From: Psychrobacter vallis
GTDB taxonomy: Bacteria; Pseudomonadota; Gammaproteobacteria; Pseudomonadales; Moraxellaceae
Direction of reading: 5' to 3'
Assembly: GCF_904846715.1 (NCBI RefSeq)
Contig: NZ_CAJHBU010000002.1
Coordinates: 1-64,000 of the forward strand
DNA: 64,000 nt
Numbering within the stretch: position 1 is the first letter of the stretch; the number at the start of each line of letters is the position of its first letter. Positions 1-9,947 of this stretch are shown one piece after another. The notes under the pieces were generated by a model that was given only the letters and a program-made list of their open reading frames with translations, ran no database searches and was not told the DNA's origin. The position numbers were made by a program, and so were the translations under genes.

Positions 1-113
1 AACTACGGGTCACCATCTAATCAGCTTAAAACTCTGAGGAAATGGTGTGATATTTAATCCTTATCTACTACAGCCCCAACTATTTTTCTCACTCGCGTAA
101 AAAGGACTTTGCG

Positions 114-2072
114 ATGTCACACTTATTTTCTGGTCATCATCACGCCATTCAGTCACCTAAAATCCAGCAATCCCAAAAGCAAATGCCATTCAAAATGACG
201 GCCTTATTAATCAGTAGTACGCTACTGTTGTCTGTATCCGCCCATGCTCTTGAAACAACGGCTTCGATAAACGGCGACACAATCAACAACACCTCCGTCA
301 ATACCAGTGCAATTAATTTAGCAGTCATGGCAGACGCACCGATCGTATTGTCTGAAAATCAGCGCATTACGCGAGCGAAAACCACTGGCATTAAACCTGC
401 AATCAATACTGCTCAAGCGGATCAAGCCATCTATTCTGCGGATACTATTCATCATCCTGTTTGGGCAAAGAACGGCATGGTCGCCTCACAAGAAGCGCTT
501 GCGTCTGATATCGGACTTAAGATTTTAAAAGATGGTGGTAATGCGGTAGATGCTGGAGTCGCGGTTGGCTTTGCTTTAGCCGTGACCTTGCCGCGTGCGG
601 GCAATATTGGTGGTGGCGGTTTTATGATGATTTACGATGCCAAACAAGGCAAGACCGTGGCACTCGATTATCGCGAAAAAGCACCAAGTGCTGCCACTCG
701 TGATATGTATCTCGACGCAGATGGCAATGCCGTTAGCGATTTATCTCGTTATCATGGCTTAGCGGTTGGTGTCCCCGGTACAGTCGCAGGACTCCTAAAA
801 GCACTAGAAGACCATGGCACGATGAGTCGCGGACAGGTCATGGCACCCGCCATTGCGTTGGCTGAGGACGGTATAGAAGTCACTGCTGGCTTATCTGAGT
901 CACTCACCGCCTTAAGCGATCGCTTGCAGAAATGGCCAAGTACCAAAAAGGTGTTTTTTAAAGCTGACGGCAGCGACTATCAGCCGGGCGAACGTCTCAA
1001 ACAACCAGAACTTGCCCGCTCTCTCAAGCTGATTGCAGCCCAAGGCGCGGATGGGTTTTATAAAGGAGAAACCGCCCGCAAACTGGTCAAAGCCGTCAAT
1101 GATGCTGGCGGCCGTATGAGTTTGCAGGACTTGGCCAATTATGAAGCCATCGCTCGCGAGCCAGTAAAAGGTGAATACCGTGGTTATGAGATTGTCTCTA
1201 TGCCGCCGCCTTCCTCTGGTGGTATTCACATCATCCAAATCTTGAATACTTTAGAAGGCTATCCGCTAAAAGACTATGGGCAAAACAGCGCCCAAACCAT
1301 TCACCTAATGGCGGAAGCGATGCAATTGGCGTATGCTGATCGTGCAGAATACTTGGGAGATTCCGACTTTATTGATGTCCCTGCCAGCGGCTTAACGTCA
1401 CAAGCTTATGCTGACAAACTGCGCGCTTTGATTGATCCAAATAAAGCCACGCCAGCCGCGACGATTAAAGCCAACAATCCACTCCCTTACGAGAGTGACC
1501 AGACCACGCATTTCTCTATTGTTGATAAAGACGGTAATGCCATAGCGAATACGTATACGCTCAACTTCTCTTACGGTACGGGTCTTGTCGCTGAAGGGAC
1601 AGGCATTTTATTGAATAATGAAATGGATGATTTTTCTGCCAAGCCCGGCGTACCGAATGGTTATGGATTGTTAGGCGGTGAGGCAAATGCCGTTGAAGCC
1701 AACAAGCGACCACTGTCCTCTATGAGTCCGACGCTGGTTTTCAAAGACAGCAAACCCTATATCGTCACTGGTAGCCCAGGTGGTAGCCGCATCATTACTA
1801 CCGTCACCCAAGTCATCTCAAACGTCATCGATCATGACATGAATATCGCTGAGGCGACTCATGCCCCGCGTATTCACGACCAATGGTTGCCTGATGAGAT
1901 TCGTATCGAAAAAGCGCTCAATGTCGATACCGTCAAAAAACTAGAGTCGATGGGACATACGGTAAGCCCGCAATCAGCGATGGGGTCAACGCAATCGATT
2001 ATGGTTACCCCAAATGGCGTTTATGGCTCATCTGATCCGCGTATTGTCGATGCGGCGGTGGTTGGTTATTGA
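114..2072 (+). CDS. ggt: Gamma-glutamyltransferase (glutathione hydrolase), periplasmic
   Basis: Cleaves the gamma-glutamyl bond of glutathione and related peptides and transfers or hydrolyses the glutamyl group; the family is an N-terminal-nucleophile hydrolase exported to the periplasm. Seen: a polar, His-rich n-region, a hydrophobic stretch around residues 28-42 ending SAHA (signal peptide), then a linker of about 60 residues before the catalytic core. The autoprocessing site is Thr464 in SDQTTHFS. PLSSMSP and GSPGGSR of the small subunit follow. At 652 aa it is longer than the roughly 580 aa E. coli enzyme, the excess being N-terminal; Met24 or Met28 could be the true start. It is a single gene with a hairpin terminator just downstream. 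Confidence 0.95.
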   Translation: MSHLFSGHHHAIQSPKIQQSQKQMPFKMTALLISSTLLLSVSAHALETTASINGDTINNTSVNTSAINLAVMADAPIVLSENQRITRAKTTGIKPAINTAQADQAIYSADTIHHPVWAKNGMVASQEALASDIGLKILKDGGNAVDAGVAVGFALAVTLPRAGNIGGGGFMMIYDAKQGKTVALDYREKAPSAATRDMYLDADGNAVSDLSRYHGLAVGVPGTVAGLLKALEDHGTMSRGQVMAPAIALAEDGIEVTAGLSESLTALSDRLQKWPSTKKVFFKADGSDYQPGERLKQPELARSLKLIAAQGADGFYKGETARKLVKAVNDAGGRMSLQDLANYEAIAREPVKGEYRGYEIVSMPPPSSGGIHIIQILNTLEGYPLKDYGQNSAQTIHLMAEAMQLAYADRAEYLGDSDFIDVPASGLTSQAYADKLRALIDPNKATPAATIKANNPLPYESDQTTHFSIVDKDGNAIANTYTLNFSYGTGLVAEGTGILLNNEMDDFSAKPGVPNGYGLLGGEANAVEANKRPLSSMSPTLVFKDSKPYIVTGSPGGSRIITTVTQVISNVIDHDMNIAEATHAPRIHDQWLPDEIRIEKALNVDTVKKLESMGHTVSPQSAMGSTQSIMVTPNGVYGSSDPRIVDAAVVGY

Positions 2073-2100
2073 TTTTAAACGGCTTTAGATTTCTAATTAA

Positions 2101-2137
2101 AATAGCCTTCTATACTTTATTGTATTGAGGGCTTTTT
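2101..2137 (+). terminator. Rho-independent terminator after ggt
   Basis: An imperfect hairpin of about 15 pairs (left arm 2101-2115, loop 2116-2121, right arm 2122-2136), with the GCC/GGGC core followed by a T run. It lies about 30 bp after the ggt stop. The left arm is A-rich, so it may also end transcription of the convergent mrr-like gene. Confidence 0.7.
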
Positions 2138-2178
2138 AATAAGAAACAGAAAGCTCTTTTTTAATGCATAGAGACCAA

Positions 2179-3309
2179 TTAATACAGCTTTATCTTTTCA
2201 AAAAAATCATTGTCTAATAATAACTTCGGTCTGGCATTTACCTCTTTCAAACCCACCTTATGTTGCATCATAAGCTCAATTAAATTCATTTGATCAATAA
2301 GTATTAAACTGTGCGAATCAGTGGAATTAGCATATTCCTGCGCAGGCTTGGTAAAACTGGTTGTGGTAATAAATAAACCATGATGATTGGTTTTTTGCGG
2401 TGGATAAGCACCTATAAAATTTCTCAAATCGCCATTAGATATGTTATTACCAGTACTATAAAGTTTGGCTTGAATATAATAGTTATGAACCTCACCATCT
2501 GGAAAATCTTGAATAATAAGACCGTCAATACCATTGTCGTTTGAGCGCCCTGTATGACGAGACGTCAAATTACTCTCGGGACTTTCAATTTCTAGAGAGC
2601 GTTCAATCAACTTCAAACAAAACCATTCAAACTGTAAGGGCGATAAGCTCTCAATCTGAGACATAATCATATCAGGCGTTACTTTGACAAAATCATTGCC
2701 AATAGTAGCATCTGCATAATTATTCATAAATATAGACGTCCGACGCTGGGTTTCTTGTACTAAGTGGTTAATAAGCGCATCACCATTTTTACCATAAGCA
2801 GCGACGTTTACTTTTTGCAAATCTGCAAAAGCTTTATGATCAAAACGCTTTAAATTGGCAATATAATCACTGTTTGGGATACGTTCGCCAATATACTGAG
2901 TAAAATTATTTCCCGCTAGCCAGAAATATACTTTGCCAAAAGGGTCTAAACGTATAATATTTTTGGGCGTTACTTTTTCGTCAAAGGTAATAAAGTTAGC
3001 AAAATTTTGATTTAAATTTGGTACCAAGCTGAACTTATCTTCTTTAACCAAACCTATTGCAGATAAACATAATAAAACTAAATCAATAATCTCGTCATAA
3101 CAAGGTGAACCATTATGACATTCATTACGTACATCATAATTACTTATATAATTGATTTCTTTATGATCATTTACAATTTGTGCTAACTTTTCAAACTCTC
3201 TATAAAATACAGTGCGACCAATAGTATTGCGTGTGCTTAGATTTTTTACCGTTTGTATTCCCGCATTCAACATGTCACCAAATGCAGGCAGCTTCGTAAT
3301 ATTGCTCAT
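2179..3309 (-). CDS. Mrr-type restriction endonuclease (putative type IV)
   Basis: A 376 aa nuclease that by family would cut foreign or modified DNA in the cytoplasm. Seen: the C-terminal half is a typical Mrr_cat domain (about residues 222-355), with GIDG at 260-263 supplying the acidic metal ligand (Asp262), QAK at 280-282 as the PD-(D/E)xK-type core, FIGAY at 298-302 and the GLFITTTSFTKPA segment at 311-323. The N-terminal 200 residues show no domain I recognise and may bind DNA or sense a target. There is no methyltransferase or specificity gene beside it, which fits a stand-alone modification-dependent enzyme. It looks more AT-rich than ggt and dnaE on either side, consistent with acquisition by transfer. 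Its upstream region has an unusual palindrome and phased direct repeats. Confidence 0.8.
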   Translation of the reverse strand: MSNITKLPAFGDMLNAGIQTVKNLSTRNTIGRTVFYREFEKLAQIVNDHKEINYISNYDVRNECHNGSPCYDEIIDLVLLCLSAIGLVKEDKFSLVPNLNQNFANFITFDEKVTPKNIIRLDPFGKVYFWLAGNNFTQYIGERIPNSDYIANLKRFDHKAFADLQKVNVAAYGKNGDALINHLVQETQRRTSIFMNNYADATIGNDFVKVTPDMIMSQIESLSPLQFEWFCLKLIERSLEIESPESNLTSRHTGRSNDNGIDGLIIQDFPDGEVHNYYIQAKLYSTGNNISNGDLRNFIGAYPPQKTNHHGLFITTTSFTKPAQEYANSTDSHSLILIDQMNLIELMMQHKVGLKEVNARPKLLLDNDFFEKIKLY

Positions 3310-3339
3310 AATGTTATCGTCTTTTGGTTGCGTGCACAG

Positions 3340-3355
3340 TATTGTGTGAACAATA
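3340..3355. promoter_or_regulatory. Palindrome upstream of the mrr-like gene (candidate operator)
   Basis: A perfect inverted repeat, TATTGT-GTGA-ACAATA, starts 31 bp upstream of the mrr-like start codon. One half contains TGAACAA, the reverse complement of the TTGTTCA heptamer repeated at 3433-3462, so one regulator could recognise both. The regulator is not known and is not encoded next door. Confidence 0.4.
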
Positions 3356-3432
3356 TAGTCAAATTGATTTTGTATAACAATAACTTAAGTAAAAATATTT
3401 GTGCTACAGACTATTAATATAAAAAGTATTAA

Positions 3433-3462
3433 TTGTTCATACTTGTTCATACTTGTTCATAA
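3433..3462 (+). repeat. Three 10-bp direct repeats (TTGTTCATAM)
   Basis: Three copies of TTGTTCATA(C/A) lie head to tail with an exact 10-bp period, about one helical turn. They sit between the mrr-like gene and dnaE in a 359-bp AT-rich intergenic region (3310-3668) that otherwise shows no gene. The phasing suggests stacked binding of one protein on one DNA face, but this is inference. Confidence 0.7.
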
Positions 3463-3668
3463 TACAAAACAACCTACCTCATAACGATTACTAAACTCAA
3501 TCAGTGGCTGTCTACGGCAAATAATGCTATTATTCACGACCTGATTTAAAGCGAATAAATACGACTATGACTGTATTTTCTGTCGCAGATTATCAGTATA
3601 AACCTTTGATAATAATATCTTTATATTTTTATCAGCCTATTTTTTGATCGCATCCGTAAGAGTCCTCT

Positions 3669-6600
3669 ATGGCATTTGTACATCTTGGTATTCATAGCGA
3701 ATATTCAATCACCGATTCTATCGTGCGCATTAAGCCGTTGATCAAAGCTGCTGCGGCTGACAATCAGCGTGCGCTTGCGTTGACTGATTTATCCAACCTT
3801 TATGCGACGGTGAAGTTCTATCGTGCCTGCCTAGGCGCTGGTATCAAACCGATTATCGGCAGTGAGGTCATCATGGAGAATGAAGACACGCGGCTCACTC
3901 TGCTGGCGATGAATAATGAGGGCTATCAAAATATTACCCGCATCGTATCGCTTGGATTTACCGAAGGACGTGCTGACCCCATCAATCATGGCACACCAGT
4001 CATTAAACGCAGCCATATTTTAGAGCATGCAGCGGGTGTCATTATTTTATTTACCGAAAAGTCAGATGTCGGTCAAGCATTGGTCGGCTCTATGCCAGAA
4101 AAAGCCGATGAGCTGCTAACAGAATGGCAAGCACAATTTGATGATCGCTTATATTTTGCGATTAAACGTACCAATCGCTCAGGTGAAGATGCCTTTATTA
4201 AAGCCGCTATTCACTCAGGTGCCAAACACAATATTCCCATCATTGCTCATAACGACGTGCGCTTCTTAGAACAAGACGATTTTGATGCGCACGAAGCGCG
4301 TGTTTGTATCGCAGGCTCTTACGTACTTGCTGATCTAAATCGACCGCAAACTTATTCAGATGAGCAGTATCTTAAAACTCAAGACCAAATGGCGCAGTTG
4401 TTTGCGGATATTCCACAGGTGATTGACAATACGTCACGATTGGCAACGCGCTGCAATGTGACTTTGACGCTTGGTATTAACGTCCTACCCGACTTTCCTG
4501 TTCCTGAAGGCGAAACGATTGAATCCTTTTTTCGAGCAGAATCCCAGCGCGGTCTCACGCAACGCTTAGACAAGCTATTTCCTGTTGAAGCGCGCACTGA
4601 TAATTGGAGCAATATTCGCCAAAAGTATGATGAGCGCCTAGAGTACGAGCTGGAAGTGATCTTATCCATGGGTTTCCCCGGTTACTTTCTGATCGTTATG
4701 GACTTTATCCGCTGGGCAAAAGCCAATGGTGTGCCCGTCGGACCGGGTCGTGGCTCTGGTGCAGGCTCGCTAGTCGCCTATGCGCTCAATATTACCGATC
4801 TTGACCCTATCCATTATGATCTGTTATTTGAGCGCTTCTTGAACCCTGAACGGGTATCCATGCCCGATTTTGATATTGACTTTTGTATTGAAGGTCGTGA
4901 TCGCGTCATTGATTATGTGGCGCAAACTTATGGACGTGAAGCGGTCTCGCAAATCATTACCTTTGGTACGATGGCAGCAAAAGCGGTGGTACGCGATGTG
5001 GCGCGAGTACAGAGCAAATCCTACTTTTTAGCCAGCAAACTCTCCAAACTGATCCCCAAAACGCCCGGTATTACGCTTAGCCAAGCACTAGAGCAAGAGC
5101 CTCAACTCAAAGATTTGATCTCCAATCCTGACAACATGGATTATGAAGACGCCATTGAGATTTGGGAGATGGCAATCAAGCTCGAAGGCGTATGCCGAAA
5201 TGTCGGTAAACATGCTGGTGGCGTATTGATTGCCCCGCATAAAATTACCGATTTTAGCGCCATTTATTGTGATGATGACGGTCATCGCGTCAGTCAATTC
5301 GATAAAGACGACGTTGAAGCCGTTGGGCTGGTGAAGTTTGACTTTTTGGGTTTGCGCAACTTAACGGTGATTAACGCGGCGGTTGAAAACATCAATCTAC
5401 GCCGCGCTCGCGAGGGCAAAGATGCCTTGGTGCTAGAAGATTTACCCTTAGATGACAAAAAAGCTTATAAGCTGTTGCAAGATGCCAAAACCACGGCGGT
5501 CTTTCAGTTAGAAAGCATGGGTATGAAAAAGTATCTAGCTAAATTGCAGCCGACCAATATCGAAGATGTCATCGCTATGTGTGCGCTATACCGTCCGGGG
5601 CCACTCGATGCTGGCATGGTAGAGATGTATATTGACCGTAAGCATGGGCGTGAGGAAGTTATTTATGACCATCCCAATCTTGAGCCAATTTTAGAAAACA
5701 CCAATGGCGTGATTGTCTATCAAGAACAAGTCATGCAAATCTCTCAGGTAATGGCTGGCTACAGCTTGGGCGGCGCTGACATGCTACGCCGCGCCATGGG
5801 TAAGAAAAAACCTGAAGAAATGGCCAAACAGCGTGATATCTTTGTCACGGGCGCCACCTCGCAAGGTATTGATGAGGTCACGTCAGGCGGTGTCTTTGAC
5901 TTGATGGAGAAATTCGCAGGTTACGGTTTTAACCGCTCGCATTCGGCCGCTTATGGGGTTTTGGCGTATCAAACAGCCTATTTAAAACAGTACTACCCTG
6001 CTGAATTTATGGCAGCGGTACTCACATCCGATATGAACAACACCGACAACGTGGTGTTCTTTATTAACGACTGCCGTGAAAACTTTGGCTTAACCGTGGT
6101 TAATCCGTCGGTCAACCGTAGTGAATGGCACTTCGTTGCGGATACGCCAACCAACATTATTTATGGACTTGGTGCTATCAAAGGTGTGGGCGAAGGCGCT
6201 GTTGAGTCTATTGTGGAAGCACGCCGACGTGAAGGTTCTTTCAAAGATTTATATGATTTTTGTCGCCGAGTGGATATCAAAAAAGTCAATAAGCGCACCC
6301 TTGAAGGATTGATAAACGCGGGCTGTTTTGATGACTTTGCTGCCACTTTACGACCTGACTTGCCAGCCGATGAAGCGTACGAAATTCGCGGCGCATTAAT
6401 GAGTCAGCTGCCAAGTGCCGTCCAAGCGGCTGAACAAGACCGTCAAAACCGCGAAATAGGCATGATGGACTTGTTCGGCGAGATGGATGGTGTGGTTGCC
6501 GCGCCGCCACTCGTCATGACACCAGAGCTGATCTGGGGTGATAAACATCGCTTAAAAGCGGAAAAAAACACCTTGGGACTGTACCTAACAGGTCATCCCA

Positions 6601-7382
6601 TCAACGAGTATTTGGATGAGTTAAAACGCTATACCTCAGGCTCGCGCCTCGACAAGCTCACTGACACTGGCTACAACGGCAGCTGCTATTTTGCAGGATT
6701 AATTATCGATATTGCCAATTTCGGTAATCGCAATGTGATTATCTTGGATGACGGTACGTCTCGACTTGAAGTTAGCTGTTATGCGGAGCGCTTTAACCGT
6801 GTTAAAGATCAGCTAAAAGTCGATGAAGTGGTCATCATCAAAGGCAGCATACGCGAGCGTGATGGACGGTTGTTTGCGCGTCTCGATAGCGCGATGAGCA
6901 TGGTTGATGCACGCTTGCGTTGGCTCAAAAAGATCAGCATCAAAGTTCATGGTAACGACATGACTTTACTCACGCGTTTGCAACCCTTGCTTAAATCGGC
7001 ACAAGCTGACATTATCCCTGCGCCTCGGTTAGGACATAACAATGAGCAGGATGAGCAAGGTAGCGGTCCTAATGGCGCTTATGATCCTGCTATGGGCGGC
7101 AGCTTGTATGATGAAAATGGTAATGACTTATTGGCGTTAGAAAATGATGTCAGTCAAGATAGCCGTTATCCAAACGAGGACAGTTACGCTAACAATGCGC
7201 TGAGCAATACGGGTGCTTCTATTAATGACAACTGTTTGCCACTTGGCCTGAGCGTTTATGACGTGTTTGGTATTGCCAATGTGGGACTGTCTGAACATTG
7301 GCGTCTCTACCCTAACGATGACAATTTACAACAATTGAAAAACATGGTCAGTGAAGATAACTTACATTTTCATTATAGCTAA
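3669..7382 (+). CDS. dnaE: DNA polymerase III alpha subunit
   Basis: Catalytic subunit of the replicative DNA polymerase. Seen: an N-terminal PHP domain beginning HLGIHSEYS, the glycine-rich GPGRGSGAGS palm segment around residue 360, the catalytic PDFDIDF motif at about 399-405 (acidic residues that bind the two metals), a fingers/helix-hairpin region, and a C-terminal OB-fold (about 1000-1070, NRNVIILDDGTSRLEV). At 1237 aa it is longer than E. coli DnaE (1160 aa); the extra residues are mostly a polar, Asn/Asp-rich insert around 1115-1180 before the C-terminal domain. The start is supported by a GTAAGAG stretch a few bases upstream and by the usual MAFVHL beginning. It stands first in a probable dnaE-hpt-trmJ run. 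Confidence 0.97.
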   Translation: MAFVHLGIHSEYSITDSIVRIKPLIKAAAADNQRALALTDLSNLYATVKFYRACLGAGIKPIIGSEVIMENEDTRLTLLAMNNEGYQNITRIVSLGFTEGRADPINHGTPVIKRSHILEHAAGVIILFTEKSDVGQALVGSMPEKADELLTEWQAQFDDRLYFAIKRTNRSGEDAFIKAAIHSGAKHNIPIIAHNDVRFLEQDDFDAHEARVCIAGSYVLADLNRPQTYSDEQYLKTQDQMAQLFADIPQVIDNTSRLATRCNVTLTLGINVLPDFPVPEGETIESFFRAESQRGLTQRLDKLFPVEARTDNWSNIRQKYDERLEYELEVILSMGFPGYFLIVMDFIRWAKANGVPVGPGRGSGAGSLVAYALNITDLDPIHYDLLFERFLNPERVSMPDFDIDFCIEGRDRVIDYVAQTYGREAVSQIITFGTMAAKAVVRDVARVQSKSYFLASKLSKLIPKTPGITLSQALEQEPQLKDLISNPDNMDYEDAIEIWEMAIKLEGVCRNVGKHAGGVLIAPHKITDFSAIYCDDDGHRVSQFDKDDVEAVGLVKFDFLGLRNLTVINAAVENINLRRAREGKDALVLEDLPLDDKKAYKLLQDAKTTAVFQLESMGMKKYLAKLQPTNIEDVIAMCALYRPGPLDAGMVEMYIDRKHGREEVIYDHPNLEPILENTNGVIVYQEQVMQISQVMAGYSLGGADMLRRAMGKKKPEEMAKQRDIFVTGATSQGIDEVTSGGVFDLMEKFAGYGFNRSHSAAYGVLAYQTAYLKQYYPAEFMAAVLTSDMNNTDNVVFFINDCRENFGLTVVNPSVNRSEWHFVADTPTNIIYGLGAIKGVGEGAVESIVEARRREGSFKDLYDFCRRVDIKKVNKRTLEGLINAGCFDDFAATLRPDLPADEAYEIRGALMSQLPSAVQAAEQDRQNREIGMMDLFGEMDGVVAAPPLVMTPELIWGDKHRLKAEKNTLGLYLTGHPINEYLDELKRYTSGSRLDKLTDTGYNGSCYFAGLIIDIANFGNRNVIILDDGTSRLEVSCYAERFNRVKDQLKVDEVVIIKGSIRERDGRLFARLDSAMSMVDARLRWLKKISIKVHGNDMTLLTRLQPLLKSAQADIIPAPRLGHNNEQDEQGSGPNGAYDPAMGGSLYDENGNDLLALENDVSQDSRYPNEDSYANNALSNTGASINDNCLPLGLSVYDVFGIANVGLSEHWRLYPNDDNLQQLKNMVSEDNLHFHYS

Positions 7383-7454
7383 GGCGTGTCATCACTTAGT
7401 ACATTTATCATAGCTATCTTATTGCTTTAATTTTTACAAACTGGATATAAAATC

Positions 7455-7832
7455 ATGGATACAGCCCCACATAATAATATGCCTGAGCAAACAGAAGAAG
7501 TCATTAATCACGAGCAGTTCGAAGAGATGCGTGATTTGCTAGAAGAAGACTTTGCAGGACTAATACAAGTCTATATCACTGACTGTGAGCAACGAGTGGC
7601 GGCGCTACGAAACGCTCAACAAACAAATGACAATGCCAATGGTTTTGAGATTGCTCATGCCCTAAAAGGCGCGAGTGCCAACTTGGGAACGACACAACTG
7701 GTAAACCTTAGCAGTCAATTACAATCACTCTGCCGTGACCATCGTATCAGTGAACAGGCTGAACTTATTGAAAATATCGCAACCGCACTACAACGTGCAA
7801 AACAAGAAATCCATCAACGATTGGGACAATAA
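7455..7832 (+). CDS. Hpt (histidine phosphotransfer) domain protein
   Basis: A 125 aa stand-alone phosphotransfer protein that would relay a phosphoryl group between a hybrid sensor kinase and a response regulator in the cytoplasm. Seen: the phospho-accepting histidine is His68 in the AHALKGASANLG motif, the hallmark of Hpt four-helix bundles; the rest is almost wholly helical with amphipathic spacing. No kinase or regulator is encoded nearby, so the partners are elsewhere. It starts 72 bp after dnaE, and its stop codon directly abuts the start of trmJ, suggesting translational coupling. Confidence 0.85.
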   Translation: MDTAPHNNMPEQTEEVINHEQFEEMRDLLEEDFAGLIQVYITDCEQRVAALRNAQQTNDNANGFEIAHALKGASANLGTTQLVNLSSQLQSLCRDHRISEQAELIENIATALQRAKQEIHQRLGQ

Positions 7833-8723
7833 ATGCGTAACGACTTGCCATCCTCTACCGCCCCAATAAAAGCTCATAGTGTGATTGACTATCTCAGTTG
7901 CCTGCAAGTGGTCATGGTTAATACGACTTTGCCTGCCAATATTGGCTCGGCCGCCCGTGCCATGCACACCATGGGTTTGTCACGCTTGACTGTCGTTGAC
8001 CCGAAGCTACCGATTGATGAAACCAGTGTGTCTCATGCCGCCGGTGGTAGCGATCTATTGTCATCCGCAATGATAGTACCCACCCTAGAGTCTGCGATAG
8101 CGGACTGTCAGCTAGTATTTGCCGCAAGCAGTCGCAGCCGTCATATGCCGCGCCCTGTCGTGACGCCCACCCAAGCGGCTAATATCATGTTTGATTTTAT
8201 CGACAAGCAATCCACTCTCGATATAGCTAATGACAATGTAAGCGCTCAGTCACCAAGCAAACCAAATATTGCCATCTTATTTGGTCGTGAAGACCGTGGC
8301 TTGACCAATGAAGAATTGGCTTATGCAGATTATCATATTCAAATCGATGCCAACCCTGCCTATCCAGTGCTGAATGTTGCCTCAGCCGTACAAGTGATAG
8401 CGAGCTTTATCTTCGCTTATGCACAAACACATTCTCAGCCAGCCCGCAGCCGAGACAATGAGTTGGAGGCAGCAGTTCAGCCTACATTAGACGTCCATCT
8501 GCGGCAGCAATGGGATGAGCCAGCCATTACTCAGCAACAGCAGCAGCAACTTACCCAGCGGATGACTGAGCTTATGGTTCAGCGCGGTTTGGCCGATAGC
8601 GAACATCTAAAGTCATTACCATCACGATTGTCCAGACTTGGCTCACGCCTACAGCTTGATCAAAAAGAATACCAATTATTGAGCGCTTTAATAGCCAAAC
8701 TTTCAAAAGACGGCGGCAACTGA
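7833..8723 (+). CDS. trmJ: tRNA (cytidine/uridine-2'-O-)-methyltransferase TrmJ
   Basis: SPOUT-class enzyme that 2'-O-methylates the nucleotide at position 32 in the tRNA anticodon loop using S-adenosylmethionine. Seen: NTTLPANIGSAARAMHTMGL near the N-terminus (about residues 30-50), the FGREDRGLTNEEL motif in the middle, and LNVASAVQVIASF, which forms the knotted cofactor site. A Gln-rich linker and a helical C-terminal tail follow, as in proteobacterial TrmJ. The 296 aa length is slightly above the E. coli protein. Its ATG follows the hpt stop codon without a gap. Confidence 0.92.
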   Translation: MRNDLPSSTAPIKAHSVIDYLSCLQVVMVNTTLPANIGSAARAMHTMGLSRLTVVDPKLPIDETSVSHAAGGSDLLSSAMIVPTLESAIADCQLVFAASSRSRHMPRPVVTPTQAANIMFDFIDKQSTLDIANDNVSAQSPSKPNIAILFGREDRGLTNEELAYADYHIQIDANPAYPVLNVASAVQVIASFIFAYAQTHSQPARSRDNELEAAVQPTLDVHLRQQWDEPAITQQQQQQLTQRMTELMVQRGLADSEHLKSLPSRLSRLGSRLQLDQKEYQLLSALIAKLSKDGGN

Positions 8724-8743
8724 TTGCGCTTCATTATGCCCTA

Positions 8744-8779
8744 AGTGATGAATGAATTCTTATATGATCATTCATCACT
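8744..8779. promoter_or_regulatory. Perfect 12-bp inverted repeat between trmJ and cysE
   Basis: AGTGATGAATGA at 8744-8755 pairs with TCATTCATCACT at 8768-8779 across a 12-nt loop. There is no strong T tract after it, so it may be a weak terminator for trmJ or an operator or mRNA structure ahead of cysE. Confidence 0.5.
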
Positions 8780-8868
8780 ATATTTTATGATACAAAACTG
8801 CTATAACTTAAGAGAAACAAAGACGCTTTTAGTCACGATATTTTACCGACGAATAGATAGGACGCTTT

Positions 8869-9783
8869 ATGTCATTCCCATCCAAATTGTTCAAATCGCT
8901 TACCAGCATCAAAAAAGACTTAAAAGAAGATATTGATGCGGTATTCAATCGTGATCCTGCGGCACGTAATAGTCTGGAAGTCATATTGACCTACCCCGGC
9001 ATTCACGCACTTATCTTGCATCGCGGTGCACATTGTCTGTGGAATCACGAACAAAAACTGGCAGCACGGGTTATCTCCTACGGCTCACGAATTATTACTG
9101 GCATTGAAATTCACCCTGCTGCCAAAATCGGTAGACGTTTTTTTATTGATCATGGTGTGGGGGTCGTCATTGGTGAAACCGCTGAGATTGGTAACGACGT
9201 CACTCTGTATCACGGCGTGACTTTGGGCGGCGTTTCTTGGAATAATGGCAAACGTCATCCAACGTTAGAAGATGGTGTCACCGTTGGTGCTGGTGCAAAA
9301 GTTTTGGGGCCATTTACCGTCGGTAAAAACGCAAAAATAGGCTCAAATGCAGTGGTTGTAAAGCCTGTACCAGCGGGTGCAACAATGGTTGGCAGTGCGG
9401 CACGTATGATCTCAGATCATCACGATGACAAAGGCAACCCCATCACAACCAAAGTGCAAGATGCCAAACAGCAAGAAAAAGTGGCGCAAGCTGGTAACAC
9501 TGACAGACAGCAGACGAAAGACACAGTGTCAGATACGAAGCGCACCACTACTTTTCAAGCCTACGGTGTCGATCCTTTTTCACAAGATCCAGTCACAGAA
9601 GCCTTTGCCAAAATGCTGGAACACATCAAGCAATCAGAAAATCGCTTAGATCAAATGCAAGCCGCTATGTGCCAACTAGATCCTAATTTTTGTAAAAAAG
9701 AATATGATAAGTTGTGTTTAGAAGATTTAGATATCATTGGGCGTGCTGATATAGAAGATATCAATGATGAGAAAAATCGCTAA
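8869..9783 (+). CDS. cysE: Serine O-acetyltransferase, with C-terminal extension
   Basis: Acetylates L-serine with acetyl-CoA to O-acetylserine, the first step of cysteine synthesis. Seen: residues about 1-180 form the short (EpsC-like) form, with a helical N-terminal part, HP at the start of the left-handed beta-helix, [16 protein letters not shown] with the catalytic Asp-His pair, and LYHGVTLGG plus [19 protein letters not shown] hexapeptide repeats. About 120 further residues follow: a polar linker, then a helical segment (about 245-275) and an acidic tail. The protein ends in KNR, not the terminal isoleucine that CysE normally inserts into CysK. The start is 8869; an earlier overlapping frame at 8745 looks spurious. 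Confidence 0.93.
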   Translation: MSFPSKLFKSLTSIKKDLKEDIDAVFNRDPAARNSLEVILTYPGIHALILHRGAHCLWNHEQKLAARVISYGSRIITGIEIHPAAKIGRRFFIDHGVGVVIGETAEIGNDVTLYHGVTLGGVSWNNGKRHPTLEDGVTVGAGAKVLGPFTVGKNAKIGSNAVVVKPVPAGATMVGSAARMISDHHDDKGNPITTKVQDAKQQEKVAQAGNTDRQQTKDTVSDTKRTTTFQAYGVDPFSQDPVTEAFAKMLEHIKQSENRLDQMQAAMCQLDPNFCKKEYDKLCLEDLDIIGRADIEDINDEKNR

Positions 9784-9947
9784 GACAGTCGTTAGAAATA
9801 GGCAGAACTATTGCCTTATAAACTGGTAAAAAATGCTTATATGGGTTTTAGAAAAAAGGTAATAAAGTCAAAGCGGGTTTAGATCAAATCTACTATATCT
9901 ACATATATGGTGGATTGATCTGCTTAATCTTCTAGCAAATTCCAATT

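Noticed and set aside
8745..8936. A 63-codon frame before and overlapping cysE
   Set aside because: It spans the 12-bp inverted repeat and the cysE ribosome binding site, has no protein-like pattern and overlaps the real start in another frame.
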